This document shows, one piece after another, positions 8,960 to 17,242 of a DNA stretch of 39,084 nucleotides; the stretch's first letter is position 1; each line of letters starts with the position of its first letter. The notes under the pieces are model-generated. The model was not told the DNA's origin, searched no databases, and saw nothing but the letters and a program-made list of their open reading frames with translations. Position numbers and translations under genes: made by a program. The DNA is from Christensenellaceae bacterium Phil7 (GTDB lineage Bacteria > Bacillota > Clostridia > Christensenellales > CAG-138): assembly GCA_001940845.1 (NCBI GenBank), contig MSGV01000031.1, forward strand, positions 103,798 through 142,881, in the 5' to 3' direction.

Positions 8960-9754
8960 TTATTGTCCGAGGCTTTTGGCGCATCGACCCCCGCTTTCCT
9001 TCAATTCATTTTCCAACACATCTGCAAAGCTTTGTATTGGCACCAAAAGGGTTTCTGCGTAATCCAATGTCTGTTTATCCAATTTGTATTTCATCGGTTC
9101 TCTGCGAACCCGCAGTGCAAAATCGAGAACCTCCGGGTTTGGACAGATTCCATTATCCAAAGCCCAAGCCCCAGCATCGGTTTTTGCTATGATTTTGCCG
9201 CTGCGCAATGTATATATGCATCTTGCAATATCAAGCATCCATCCGAAGGTATACAGGCTTCGTTCAGCCTGCTGCACATGTTTCCTTATGGATTCGTAAT
9301 GTGATACAATATCGGCATGTAGTTCAGCATACGTTGGAGGCTTCAACCGACTGCGTACATCATCTCCATAAAGAAGTATACCGTTTTCGAGCAGTTCCGC
9401 CATGCCGAAGCTGTCGAAACGATATTTATTGGTTATTCTTTCTCCACTCGTTCCCCAGTAGACAACCCGATCTGTTTGTTTGGACAGGAAGGCTTCCAAG
9501 GTGAGCATTCCACCCTCAAAAGAACGATAATACAGATTCCCGGGTTCCTTTTCAAGCATTGTTTGATGAAGCCTAACAAGCTTTCGAGCTTGCATTTCTG
9601 AAATCAGGCTTGCATTCAACACCAAGATGTCAATATCACTCCATCCCAACCGAAAATCATTCAGAACAGAAGAGCCGTACAAATAGATTGATGGTTTACA
9701 ATCATTAAGAATGCCGCTGATTTCGTTCACCATATTTTTTATGGCTCTTTTCAT
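8960..9754 (-). CDS. Aminoglycoside nucleotidyltransferase-like protein
   Basis: From ATG 9754 the product has 264 residues, the usual length of ANT(3'')/ANT(9)-type enzymes. Residues ~25-45 carry the nucleotidyltransferase motif YGSSVLNDFRLGWSDIDILVL, a GS motif followed by a metal-binding DxD. The later segment with LTLRS-like helices and DAGAWAL fits the C-terminal helical domain of the family. These enzymes add AMP from ATP to a hydroxyl of streptomycin or spectinomycin class drugs. The frame extends to 9850, but GGAGGA six bases before 9754 decides the start. Actual resistance is unproven, because distant homologues act on other substrates. Confidence 0.72.
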   Translation of the reverse strand: MKRAIKNMVNEISGILNDCKPSIYLYGSSVLNDFRLGWSDIDILVLNASLISEMQARKLVRLHQTMLEKEPGNLYYRSFEGGMLTLEAFLSKQTDRVVYWGTSGERITNKYRFDSFGMAELLENGILLYGDDVRSRLKPPTYAELHADIVSHYESIRKHVQQAERSLYTFGWMLDIARCIYTLRSGKIIAKTDAGAWALDNGICPNPEVLDFALRVRREPMKYKLDKQTLDYAETLLVPIQSFADVLENELKESGGRCAKSLGQ

Positions 9755-9970
9755 AACGACTCCTCCATCGTGCTTAAAACTTATCACTTCAATGAATGAG
9801 TTGAGATCAGCAATGTATGCCGTGCTGCCTGGAATGTTTTCATCATCCAATCGTTATATAATTATTGCGGTTTGGGATGCCACGCACCCAGACATAGCAA
9901 AAGCCTCTTAAAATATCGCCGGGTCGGGTTTGGCAGCACCCCATCATTGCCTATATTTCGACTAATTTAC

Positions 9971-11881
9971 TCAATCCATGGTACGGTTTCTGATCTCATC
10001 GAGCACCCTCGCCATGAAAGCATCAAGGGTCATGGTGCCAAGATCTCCGCCCTTTCTTGAGCGAACCGCCACCACTCCATTCTCCACTTCCTTATCTCCG
10101 ATTATCAGCATATAGGGAACCTTATGAAGCTGTGCCTCACGGATCTTAAATCCGATTTTTTCATTTCTAAGATCGGTTTCAGTGCGAATCCCGGCAGCCT
10201 CCAGCTTTGCCGCGATTGCTTCGGTCGCCTCACGGGTACGATCTGTCATATCCATAAGCTTGACCTGTACCGGCGCCAGCCATGTCGGGAATGCACCTGC
10301 AAAATGCTCGGTGATAACGCCTATGAAGCGTTCTATTGAACCAAATACAACGCGATGAATCATGACAGGGCGATGCTTTGCTCCGTCAGCACCGGTATAT
10401 TCGAGATCAAATCTTTCGGGAAGCTGCATATCAAGCTGAATAGTGCCGCATTGCCAGGTCCTTCCCAGGCAATCGGAAAGATGGAAATCGAGCTTTGGCC
10501 CATAGAAAGCGCCATCGCCTTCATTGATTACGAATTCCTTACCAAGTTCTGTTATAGCTTCCTTTAGAGCATTGGTCGCACGTTCCCAGGTTTCAACATC
10601 GCCGATATGATCCTCCGGCATTGTAGAGAGCTCTATGGTATATTTGAGTCCAAAGGTTGAATATACCTCGTCAAAAAGCCGTGCAACGCCCATTATCTCA
10701 TCCTTGATCTGTTCCCAGGTCATGAAGATATGGGCATCATCCTGAGTAAAGCATCTTACTCGGAACAGCCCATGCAGTGCTCCTGACAGCTCATGGCGAT
10801 GCACGAGGCCAAGCTCGCCCATCCTGAGCGGCAAATCGCGATAGGAGCGCATCTCGGTCTGATATACCAATATTCCTCCCGGACAATTCATCGGTTTAAC
10901 AGCAAAATCGGTCTCATCTATGACCGTAGTATACATGTTATCCTTATAATGATCCCAGTGACCTGAACGCTCCCAGAGTGCCCTATTCAGCATTATTGGT
11001 GTAGAGATCTCTACATAACCAAAACGCCTGTGAACCTCTCTCCAATAATCGATAAGGTTATTTCTCAGCACCATTCCCTTTGGCAGGAAAAATGGGAAAC
11101 CCGGACCCTCATCCATGATTGTGAAAAGACCCAGCTCTTTTCCCAACTTTCTATGATCGCGTTTCTTTGCTTCCTCAAGCATATGTAGGTAATCATCGAG
11201 CTCAGATTTCTTTTCAAACGCCGTTGCATAAATACGCTTCAGCATCTTATTCTTCTCGCTGCCGCGCCAATATGCCCCTGCAACGCTCATGAGCTTTATA
11301 TTCTTGCACTTACCCGTACTCTCAAGGTGCGGACCCGCACAAAGATCCACGAACTCACCCTGCCTATAGAAACTGATGACCTCGCCATCCGGCAAATCAC
11401 GGATCAACTCAACTTTATATGGCTCGCCCTTTTCCTCCATAAAACTGATAGCCTCTTCACGGGGCAGTTCAAATCTCTCCAATGGGAGATTTTCTGCAAC
11501 TATCTTTGCCATTTCAGCTTCTATCTTTGGAAAATCCTCCGGACTAAAGGGTATTTCCGTATCAAAATCATAGTAAAAACCATTATCGATAGCGGGACCA
11601 ATTGCAAGCTTTACCTCCGGCCAAAGCCTCTTGACCGCTTGTGCAAGAATATGCGAACCGGTATGCCTATACGTCCATCTGCCGCCTTCATCGGCAAATG
11701 TAAGAAGCTTTATGCTATGATCTCCATGTATCGGAAGCTCCGCATCATAAAGCTCTCCATCCAATTCCGCAGCAAGGGTCGCCTTGCGAAGCCGGGCACT
11801 GATGCTTTCAGCAATCGCATGAGCATTTACTCCATCATCATACTGACGGACAGAGCCATCAGGAAGGGTAATGTTTATCAT
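9971..11881 (-). CDS. thrS: Threonyl-tRNA synthetase
   Basis: The 636-residue product has the complete layout of bacterial ThrRS. A TGS domain covers residues ~1-60. The editing domain has HTGSHILAQAVKRLW. The class II catalytic core has PMNCPGGILVYQ (zinc-binding Cys), the motif 2 region RHELSGALHGLFRVRCFTQDDAHIF, and motif 3 around HRVVFGSIERFIG. The C-terminal anticodon-binding domain follows. It charges tRNA-Thr and hydrolyses mischarged Ser-tRNA-Thr. The start is ATG 11881, with AAAGGAG six bases upstream; a start at 11902 would place that site inside the gene. A T-box leader with its own promoter controls it. Confidence 0.97.
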   Translation of the reverse strand: MINITLPDGSVRQYDDGVNAHAIAESISARLRKATLAAELDGELYDAELPIHGDHSIKLLTFADEGGRWTYRHTGSHILAQAVKRLWPEVKLAIGPAIDNGFYYDFDTEIPFSPEDFPKIEAEMAKIVAENLPLERFELPREEAISFMEEKGEPYKVELIRDLPDGEVISFYRQGEFVDLCAGPHLESTGKCKNIKLMSVAGAYWRGSEKNKMLKRIYATAFEKKSELDDYLHMLEEAKKRDHRKLGKELGLFTIMDEGPGFPFFLPKGMVLRNNLIDYWREVHRRFGYVEISTPIMLNRALWERSGHWDHYKDNMYTTVIDETDFAVKPMNCPGGILVYQTEMRSYRDLPLRMGELGLVHRHELSGALHGLFRVRCFTQDDAHIFMTWEQIKDEIMGVARLFDEVYSTFGLKYTIELSTMPEDHIGDVETWERATNALKEAITELGKEFVINEGDGAFYGPKLDFHLSDCLGRTWQCGTIQLDMQLPERFDLEYTGADGAKHRPVMIHRVVFGSIERFIGVITEHFAGAFPTWLAPVQVKLMDMTDRTREATEAIAAKLEAAGIRTETDLRNEKIGFKIREAQLHKVPYMLIIGDKEVENGVVAVRSRKGGDLGTMTLDAFMARVLDEIRNRTMD

Positions 11882-11954
11882 ATTTTTCTCCTTTACGAAC
11901 ATTAGTTTATCATAGCAACCGGATAACAGCAGCTAACGGCCGCCACAATGAACT

Positions 11955-11992
11955 TAAAAAATAAAACGCCCTTGAACAAAAGTCCAAGGACG
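11955..11992 (-). terminator. T-box attenuator terminator
   Basis: On the minus strand an 8-bp stem (11985-11992 with 11967-11974) is followed by GTTTTATTTTTT. It overlaps the 3' half of the T-box antiterminator, so only one of the two forms at a time. Confidence 0.8.
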
Positions 11993-12224
11993 GTATTACC
12001 GCGGTTCCACCTCGGTTGCCAAAAAATTTGGCCACTCAAGAGTTATAAGGCACTCCTGCCATAGGATAACGAGGCGGTTTTCACAACAGGCTATCCGTAC
12101 AGCCGCTTTCAGCCAAGGCAGCCATTCTCTATCCTGGAAACTCCCATTGCTACTCTTCTCTATCATTCCTAAAAATGTATCAATCCAATCATTATCAAGT
12201 AGATCAAATGCATTCCGGAAACAC
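11967..12224 (-). ncRNA. T-box riboswitch controlling thrS (threonine)
   Basis: The minus-strand leader carries the T-box GAGGTGGAACCGCG (12013 to 12000), which binds the free acceptor end of uncharged tRNA. It is followed by a terminator before thrS. Upstream lie the GAAGAGTAG-type motif near the base of stem I and GC-rich stem I hairpins. A candidate specifier ACC (threonine) sits at 12078-12076 in GAAAACCGCC, but I could not fold the stem to prove it. Uncharged tRNA-Thr should stabilise the antiterminator and switch thrS on. Confidence 0.88.
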
Positions 12225-12229
12225 CAATA

Positions 12230-12258
12230 ATTATAATTCAGCTTGAAGATATTGTCAA
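12230..12258 (-). promoter_or_regulatory. Promoter of the thrS T-box leader
   Basis: A perfect TTGACA (12258-12253) and a perfect TATAAT (12235-12230) are separated by 17 bases. This is one of the strongest housekeeping promoters in the window. Confidence 0.85.
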
Positions 12259-12274
12259 GCACCTTTTTTTGTCT

Positions 12275-12298
12275 AATGCACATAATACAATGTGCATT
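12275..12298. repeat. Perfect 9-bp inverted repeat between divergent thrS and ytxC-like genes
   Basis: AATGCACAT (12275-12283) and ATGTGCATT (12290-12298) are separated by 6 bases. It lies upstream of the thrS promoter and 43 bases before the ytxC-like start, so it may be an operator for the plus-strand gene. Confidence 0.45.
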
Positions 12299-12340
12299 GT
12301 TCTGCGCATGCCGCAGTAATTTGAGATTTTGGGAGTTATT

Positions 12341-13075
12341 ATGACAGGTATTCTTGTTTGCACATATGAATATGATCTCGATCTTGAGAATTTATTTTCA
12401 AACCGCCTGCAAAGGAAGGAATGCCATATTTCCTTTCGTTCGGCAGCAGATAAACGCAGTTTAAAAATCGAATGTCCGGATGATGAGCTTGTGATACTCT
12501 GCGGAATCCTTTCCGAAATACTTATGCTTGATCTAAGGTACATAGAGATCACAAGAATGGTCGAAGCTTTCGGCGCCGCCCCGGAATCCAAACGCGAAAT
12601 CATTCGTACCGCCTGCGCAAATGCGGTTCGGCTCATGGATTTTGAATCCACGAGCACTCGCCTTGAAAACTATTTAAGTCACGAATCGACGCTTGTACTC
12701 GAGGGCTATCTGCATTTTATGATGCAGGATCACATGCAGACATGGTATGCCTGCGTCGATGCAGCAATAGACGAGGTGCTGCTCCGCGATGAATATATGG
12801 AGCTCGTGCGTCTGCTCAAAGCATTTGTAAGCATCCCTTCGGATGATATTGGCAGCGTAAACCTAATCCTCCAGCCCGACGGGAGCTGCACACTGACCGA
12901 TGCCTGCGAGCTGCGAGTGGATTGTTCTCCTGGAAGCGAAGATGAAATGCTGGAGCTCATGATCGATATCGCTCCCGAGCGAATAACCGTATATGATCTC
13001 AGCATGGGTGTTTTCAGTGAATTTAAGAAAAAATTGAAACGTATTTTTGGGGAGCGTGTTGAAGTTTTTAGTTGA
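12341..13075 (+). CDS. ytxC: YtxC-like putative sporulation protein
   Basis: The 244-residue product resembles the YtxC family: an alpha/beta N-terminal part, a helical middle (LEGYLHFMMQDHMQTWYACVDAAIDEVLLRDEYMELVRLL), the phrase FVSIPSDDIGSVNLILQPDGS, and a C-terminal segment ERITVYDL. In Bacillus and many Clostridia ytxC lies beside thrS, as here, which supports the call. Its molecular role in sporulation is not known. The start is ATG 12341, with GGGAG five bases upstream; the TTG at 12329 is inferior. It is divergent from thrS across a gap containing a 9-bp inverted repeat. Similarity was judged by eye, so the symbol is provisional. Confidence 0.68.
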   Translation: MTGILVCTYEYDLDLENLFSNRLQRKECHISFRSAADKRSLKIECPDDELVILCGILSEILMLDLRYIEITRMVEAFGAAPESKREIIRTACANAVRLMDFESTSTRLENYLSHESTLVLEGYLHFMMQDHMQTWYACVDAAIDEVLLRDEYMELVRLLKAFVSIPSDDIGSVNLILQPDGSCTLTDACELRVDCSPGSEDEMLELMIDIAPERITVYDLSMGVFSEFKKKLKRIFGERVEVFS

Positions 13076-13198
13076 TCGGCCGTTTTATCGGCACAGCTTA
13101 TATTGAGAAAACACGGAGGGCTTCTCCATCATCCAATGAACGCTTTAATCAGTTCACTATGATTAAGAGCCCCCATGATTTTCGCGCGAGGCCGATTT

Positions 13199-14080
13199 CT
13201 ATTTTGCGCGTTTACTCTTGCCCAGCTCGATCCCCCTTGCATAGTAAAATATGTATTGCTGGACAATGCCTGAGAAGCTTCCAATGCTCTCAATGGCTTT
13301 GTTGAGCTCATCCCTGGTCGGTGGCTCGCTATCAAAGAACAGTTCCTTCATTGCCCGGCCGATCCATACATCCACCGGGAAGGCATCTGCATGTCCGAGC
13401 GAAAACAGCAGCACACAATCTGCAACCTTTGGCCCTACTCCTGGAAAAGTCAGCAATTCACGGCGTGCATCCTGAAGGCTCATATGTCTTAACCGTTCAA
13501 GATCGTAGCCATCGCTTATTCTCTGCGCAGAAGCCTTAATATATGGTGCTCTATAGCCGGCACCGATCGCCTTAAGCTCATCAACCGTGAGCGCGGCAAT
13601 CCTTTCCGGGGTTGGGAATGCATACAGAATGCTGCCATCAAATTCCAACCTCTCCCCGCACCGAGTGCAAAGCCTATCGATTATGCCGGATATGCGCTTT
13701 ATGTTGTTATTTGCCGAAATAATGAATGATATCAGGGCTTCGAAGGGTTCCTGATTAAAGACTCTTATTCCGGCAGCGCCATCAATGCAGACTGCCAACC
13801 GCTCATCCTTGGCGATCATCGACTCAATTTCAGAATAATCCCGTTCGAGATCAAAATAGTCTATTAACATTGACTCCTCTCCCGCTCTGCATGGTGATAT
13901 TGTAAGGCTGTCTCCGACCTGCAATGCACACACGGGATTTGATCGGATAACGCAGATCCAGCTATTATCAGCACTTTTTTTTATCCACCGAAATGCCTGC
14001 CCACAATCGCAGGATTTTGCAAGATCAAATCGACCAAGCTCGGTAATTATCAGTTTTTCATTTTCCAATCTATACTTCAT
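13199..14080 (-). CDS. 8-oxoguanine DNA glycosylase/AP lyase (Ogg1 type)
   Basis: The 293-residue product matches the Ogg1 family. An N-terminal domain contains CDCGQAFRW. The glycosylase core has ISANNNIKRISGIIDRLC. The helix-hairpin-helix and Gly/Pro-Asp loop reads LTFPGVGPKVADCVLLFSLGHADAFPVDVWI. Lys218 corresponds to the catalytic lysine and Asp237 to the catalytic aspartate of human OGG1. It removes oxidised guanine from DNA and nicks the strand. The gene lies between ytxC and the rplU operon, convergent with the first. An archaeal-type AGOG or AlkA is unlikely, because the N-terminal domain and NNN motif are of Ogg1 type. Confidence 0.9.
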   Translation of the reverse strand: MKYRLENEKLIITELGRFDLAKSCDCGQAFRWIKKSADNSWICVIRSNPVCALQVGDSLTISPCRAGEESMLIDYFDLERDYSEIESMIAKDERLAVCIDGAAGIRVFNQEPFEALISFIISANNNIKRISGIIDRLCTRCGERLEFDGSILYAFPTPERIAALTVDELKAIGAGYRAPYIKASAQRISDGYDLERLRHMSLQDARRELLTFPGVGPKVADCVLLFSLGHADAFPVDVWIGRAMKELFFDSEPPTRDELNKAIESIGSFSGIVQQYIFYYARGIELGKSKRAK

Positions 14081-14215
14081 AGGCGTAATTTTGTTTTAAA
14101 AAGCTATGTCTAATTAGAATATTTAAATAAATCTGCCTTTGTTTGCAGCATACCAATTTCAGCATGAGCTAATCAGCCTTTGCTTCAATACCGCAGACCA
14201 TATATTGCAAACATA

Positions 14216-14251
14216 AAATTGAGGAATCCGACAATTCGAACTCCTCAATTT
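14216..14251 (-). terminator. Terminator of the rplU-prp-rpmA operon
   Basis: On the minus strand a perfect 10-bp stem (14242-14251 with 14216-14225) encloses a partly paired 16-base loop. The stem ends in a short T-run. It lies 19 bases after the rpmA stop. Confidence 0.75.
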
Positions 14252-14269
14252 CAAAACATAAATCAATAT

Positions 14270-14560
14270 TTAGCCCGCAATTTCCTCGGGGTAAACGCTG
14301 ACACACTTACGGCCGCCATGCTTCGTCTCGAAACGAAGGATGCCATCAACCTTTGCGAACAGGGTATCATCCTTTCCAATGCCAACATTATTGCCGGGAT
14401 GGAAATGGGTGCCGCGCTGCCTGACGAGGATGTTGCCCGCAAGCACGAACTGACCGTCCGCACGCTTCGGCCCCAGACGCTTGGATTCGCTGTCACGACC
14501 GTTACGGGAGCTACCTACGCCCTTCTTATGTGCGAAAAGCTGCAGATTAATCCTGAACAT
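14270..14560 (-). CDS. rpmA: 50S ribosomal protein L27 with cleavable N-terminus
   Basis: The 96-residue product is a complete L27: [21 protein letters not shown], then [31 protein letters not shown]. Nine extra residues, MFRINLQLF, precede the AHKKG that forms the mature N-terminus near the peptidyl transferase centre. This extension is the Firmicutes form removed by the cysteine protease Prp, whose gene ends one base upstream. It is the last gene of the rplU-prp-rpmA operon. Confidence 0.97.
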   Translation of the reverse strand: MFRINLQLFAHKKGVGSSRNGRDSESKRLGPKRADGQFVLAGNILVRQRGTHFHPGNNVGIGKDDTLFAKVDGILRFETKHGGRKCVSVYPEEIAG

Positions 14561-14561
14561 A

Positions 14562-14891
14562 TTAAACCTCCCTCTCTATCAGTTTGAGATAATCACTATA
14601 TTCTTCTTCTATAGAACGAAGCCCTAATTGCATCGTTCCAATTATAAGCTCTGCCTGCTTCAATCGATCCCCCTTTATGGAGCTATCGATCATCAGATAG
14701 AGCTCTCCGTCCTCCATTTCAAAGGCTGCCGGACAATTAACCAATTGGGTAATACCCAATACTGCGGTCTGCAATAGTGCAGAAACAGCTGCGCATACTA
14801 TATCCTCACCTGAATTGGCATAGCCACAATGCCCTTCAGCATTGAACCCCACCAATCTTCCAGCCTTTTTAAAGACGGTTATCTCGGTCAT
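14562..14891 (-). CDS. prp: Ribosomal-processing cysteine protease Prp
   Basis: The 109-residue product matches Prp. The segment [21 protein letters not shown] carries the catalytic His21 and Cys33, followed by a helical C-terminal half. Prp cuts the N-terminal extension of L27 after the phenylalanine in the LQLF-AHKKG region, which is needed for working ribosomes in Firmicutes. Its place between rplU and rpmA is the standard order and strengthens the call. Confidence 0.93.
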   Translation of the reverse strand: MTEITVFKKAGRLVGFNAEGHCGYANSGEDIVCAAVSALLQTAVLGITQLVNCPAAFEMEDGELYLMIDSSIKGDRLKQAELIIGTMQLGLRSIEEEYSDYLKLIEREV

Positions 14892-14902
14892 AAAATTACC
14901 TC

Positions 14903-15208
14903 TCAGCCGATTGAAAGGATCTTGACCTTGGTATAGGGCTGACGATGACCCTGCTTTTTACGATAATCCTTTTTAGGCTTATACTTAAAAACGATTACCT
15001 TCTTGCCCTTGCCATGCTCAAGCACTTCTGCCTTTGCGCTGACACCTGCAAGAACGGGCTTGCCGATCTGCACATTGTCGCCATCTGCCATCATCAGCAC
15101 GTCAAAATTGACATTGGTGCCGATCTCATTATCGAGCTTCTCGACCATGATCTCGCTGCCAACCTCAACCTTATACTGCTTACCGCCGGTTACGATGATT
15201 GCGTACAT
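14903..15208 (-). CDS. rplU: 50S ribosomal protein L21
   Basis: The 101-residue product is a full-length L21, with [20 protein letters not shown] at the start and the RNA-binding ending [24 protein letters not shown]. It binds 23S rRNA in the large subunit. A strong GGAGG site precedes the ATG. It is the first gene of the rplU-prp-rpmA operon, behind a ~95-base leader and its own promoter. Confidence 0.97.
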   Translation of the reverse strand: MYAIIVTGGKQYKVEVGSEIMVEKLDNEIGTNVNFDVLMMADGDNVQIGKPVLAGVSAKAEVLEHGKGKKVIVFKYKPKKDYRKKQGHRQPYTKVKILSIG

Positions 15209-15299
15209 TCTAAAGATTTCCTCCTCTTACCAGTCTCGCCCTTATGGTGTATGCTGTATAATCCGAGCATCACTTCAAACCGTTTCGGTGCGGCTCAGT
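15209..15299 (-). promoter_or_regulatory. Structured leader of rplU (L21-leader-like)
   Basis: The transcript between promoter and rplU can form a hairpin with arms GAGC/GCTC and CACCG/CGGT. A second hairpin, ACCA/TGGT, sits around GGCGAGACTGGT just before the Shine-Dalgarno sequence. The position and size fit the L21 leader of Firmicutes, thought to bind L21 for feedback. I could not test it against the family model. Confidence 0.4.
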
Positions 15300-15304
15300 T
15301 ATTA

Positions 15305-15333
15305 ATGATAACACCCTACGAGTATTTTGTCAA
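15305..15333 (-). promoter_or_regulatory. Promoter of rplU-prp-rpmA
   Basis: Perfect TTGACA (15333-15328), 17-base spacer and TATCAT (15310-15305) on the minus strand. Confidence 0.8.
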
Positions 15334-15359
15334 TACAAATAAAGAAATTCGAACATTAT

Positions 15360-15399
15360 ATTTGCGAGTTGAGGTTGTTTTCATCATCAATTCGCAAAT
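15360..15399. repeat. Inverted repeat upstream of the recA promoter
   Basis: ATTTGCGAGTTG (15360-15371) pairs with CAATTCGCAAAT (15388-15399), one wobble position, around a 16-base spacer. It sits between the divergent rplU and recA promoters and could be an operator or a structured element. Confidence 0.45.
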
Positions 15400-15420
15400 C
15401 GGAGGATATGAAAATTCTTC

Positions 15421-15449
15421 TCGACATTTACCAGGGGACATGCTATAAT
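15421..15449 (+). promoter_or_regulatory. Promoter of recA
   Basis: TCGACA (15421-15426) and a perfect TATAAT (15444-15449) are spaced by 17 bases, 43 bases before the recA start. Confidence 0.7.
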
Positions 15450-15491
15450 ATTCTCTGTAAAGATTCATAAAATACCATTCTGGAGGTTATC

Positions 15492-16529
15492 ATGCAGAAG
15501 GAAAAGGCACTTGATTCCGCTCTGACTCAAATTGAGAAGCAATATGGCAAAGGTGCTATCATGCTCATGAACGATGCTGCATCAAGGATTCAGGTTGATA
15601 CCATTTCAACCGGCTGCATCGAACTTGATGCAGCGCTTGGTGTAGGCGGCGTGCCGAAGGGCAGAATAGTTGAGATCTACGGTCCAGAATCCTCCGGTAA
15701 AACCACGCTCGCTCTTCATATTATTGCCCAGGCTCAGAAGGAACAGGGCATGTGTGTATTTATAGATGCCGAACACGCGCTCGATCCCATTTATGCCGAG
15801 CATCTTGGCATTCAGATGGATAAGCTATATATATCGCAGCCTGACAGCGGCGAACAGGCACTGGATATTGCTGACGCGCTGGTTCGCAGCGGTGCAATCG
15901 ATGTCATTGTAATCGACTCGGTTGCGGCACTTGTACCCAAAGCTGAGCTCGAAGGCGATATGGGCGATTCGCATGTTGGTTTGCAGGCAAGGCTTATGAG
16001 CCAAGCACTCAGAAAACTAGCCGGAGTTGTTGGAAAAACGAATACATGTGTTATATTCATAAACCAGCTTCGTGATAAAGTCGGCGTCATGTTTGGAAGC
16101 CCCGAAACCACGACCGGAGGCAAAGCCCTCAAGTTTTTTGCCTCTGTCCGACTTGATGTACGCAAGATAGATACGCTAAAGCAGGGCAACGATCCCGTTG
16201 GCAGCCGAACTCGTGTAAAGGTCGTTAAAAACAAAGTCGCTCCACCATTCCGAACTGCTGAATTTGATATCATTTATGGTGAAGGTATTTCCAAAGAGGG
16301 CTCGATCCTTGATATGGGCGTGAACAATAAGATCATCAGCAAAACCGGTGCATGGTTCTCCTATGGAGAAATTCGTATCGGACAGGGACGCGAAAATGCA
16401 AGGAATTTCCTAAAGGATAATCCTGAGCTTTGTGCTGAAATCGAGGCCAAGCTGCGCTCACTCATAGATGCAGGCACGGAAGAGGAACAGCCAATGATCT
16501 CGGATTTGGTTTCCGATGGCGAAAAATAA
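15492..16529 (+). CDS. recA: DNA recombinase RecA
   Basis: The 345-residue product is a full-length RecA. The Walker A motif GPESSGKTT begins at residue 64, and Walker B is [10 protein letters not shown]. The L1 region reads [19 protein letters not shown] and the L2 region [27 protein letters not shown]. It coats single-stranded DNA, drives homologous pairing and triggers LexA self-cleavage. The C-terminal tail is acidic (EEEQ...SDGEK), as usual. A GGAGG site precedes the ATG. It is a single-gene transcript with its own promoter and terminator. Confidence 0.98.
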   Translation: MQKEKALDSALTQIEKQYGKGAIMLMNDAASRIQVDTISTGCIELDAALGVGGVPKGRIVEIYGPESSGKTTLALHIIAQAQKEQGMCVFIDAEHALDPIYAEHLGIQMDKLYISQPDSGEQALDIADALVRSGAIDVIVIDSVAALVPKAELEGDMGDSHVGLQARLMSQALRKLAGVVGKTNTCVIFINQLRDKVGVMFGSPETTTGGKALKFFASVRLDVRKIDTLKQGNDPVGSRTRVKVVKNKVAPPFRTAEFDIIYGEGISKEGSILDMGVNNKIISKTGAWFSYGEIRIGQGRENARNFLKDNPELCAEIEAKLRSLIDAGTEEEQPMISDLVSDGEK

Positions 16530-16560
16530 TTGAAGAACCCTATCAAAATCAAATGTATAG

Positions 16561-16605
16561 ATAAAGACCGATAAGCAAGCATTTTGCTGTCGGTCTTTAT
16601 TGTTC
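16561..16605 (+). terminator. Terminator of recA
   Basis: ATAAAGACCGA (16561-16571) pairs with TCGGTCTTTAT (16590-16600), and the stem continues with AGCAA/TTGCT near the loop. TGTTCT follows. It lies 31 bases after the recA stop. Confidence 0.75.
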
Positions 16606-16831
16606 TAAATATTTCAGATATGCAAGAGCAGAATATAATCGATACCAAATACACAGCTGGATAAGCCTTGATAGCAATACTAACAACCTAAATTACCCTT
16701 AATATTATCTTCTGTCTGAACCATATTTATCGTAATTATACCTACCCGCTTTGCAGATCTGCATTCGCCTTCACATTCAGAATTGAATACACCACACACA
16801 CTTCCATAAACTGCAATATATCAAATTCCTC

Positions 16832-16860
16832 TTGCAAACATAAGCTTTATCGTGTATAAT
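16832..16860 (+). promoter_or_regulatory. Promoter of the SRP RNA gene
   Basis: TTGCAA (16832-16837), 17 bases, perfect TATAAT (16855-16860), six bases before the mapped 5' arm of the RNA. The 226 bases between the recA terminator and this promoter show nothing else. Confidence 0.75.
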
Positions 16861-16866
16861 AGCTCT

Positions 16867-17134
16867 ATCGTGCCAGGCGGGGAATTAGCGGTGCCCTGAA
16901 CCTACAATCCGCTACAGTAGGGCTTCATTCCCATCCTGAGGCATTGGCTTGCTTAGCAGGCTCAAGTGAGAAGCGTTGAGAACCGGGTCCTGTGCAATTA
17001 TCTGCCGTGAACCATGTCAGGTCCTGACGGAAGCAGCATTAAGCGGATTTGATGATGTGCCGCAGGCGTGCCTGGTTTGAGCTCCAAACTTGAATACCGT
17101 ATGTGAGTCCAGTGTCAAGGGATGGGTGCACGAT
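16867..17134 (+). ncRNA. ffs: Signal recognition particle RNA (large Gram-positive type)
   Basis: The core helix 8 is plain: GAACCATGTCAGGTCCTGACGGAAGCAGC around 17008-17040 holds the Ffh-binding asymmetric loop and the GGAA-type tip. The 5' part (GCGGTGCCCTGAACC...TCCGCTACAG) is the Alu domain found in Bacillus scRNA and absent from the short E. coli 4.5S RNA. ATCGTGC at the 5' end (16867-16873) pairs with GCACGAT at the 3' end (17128-17134), and a T6 run follows as terminator. The length of about 268 bases agrees with the Bacillus RNA. It is the RNA core of the particle that targets nascent membrane and secreted proteins. Confidence 0.95.
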
Positions 17135-17200
17135 TTTTTGTTTGCATATTTAGATTTTAAGCACAATCATTATTCAATATTTTTTGCCATTCACGATTAT

Positions 17201-17222
17201 TTGCCCTGATTAATTAGGGCAA
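17201..17222 (-). terminator. Possible terminator of the polysaccharide operon
   Basis: A perfect 7-bp stem (17201-17207 with 17216-17222) lies 21 bases after the kdsC stop on the minus strand. The following sequence is AT-rich without a strong T-run. Confidence 0.4.
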
Positions 17223-17242
17223 TATCGCAGGCATATCATTTA

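Noticed and set aside
11327-11905. Plus-strand open frame of 192 codons
   Set aside because: It lies wholly antisense to the start of thrS, whose TGS and editing domains are intact.
15341-15365. Possible LexA/SOS box at CGAACATTATATTTG near recA
   Set aside because: The first half CGAAC fits, but the second half does not give GTTYG at the required 4-base spacing.
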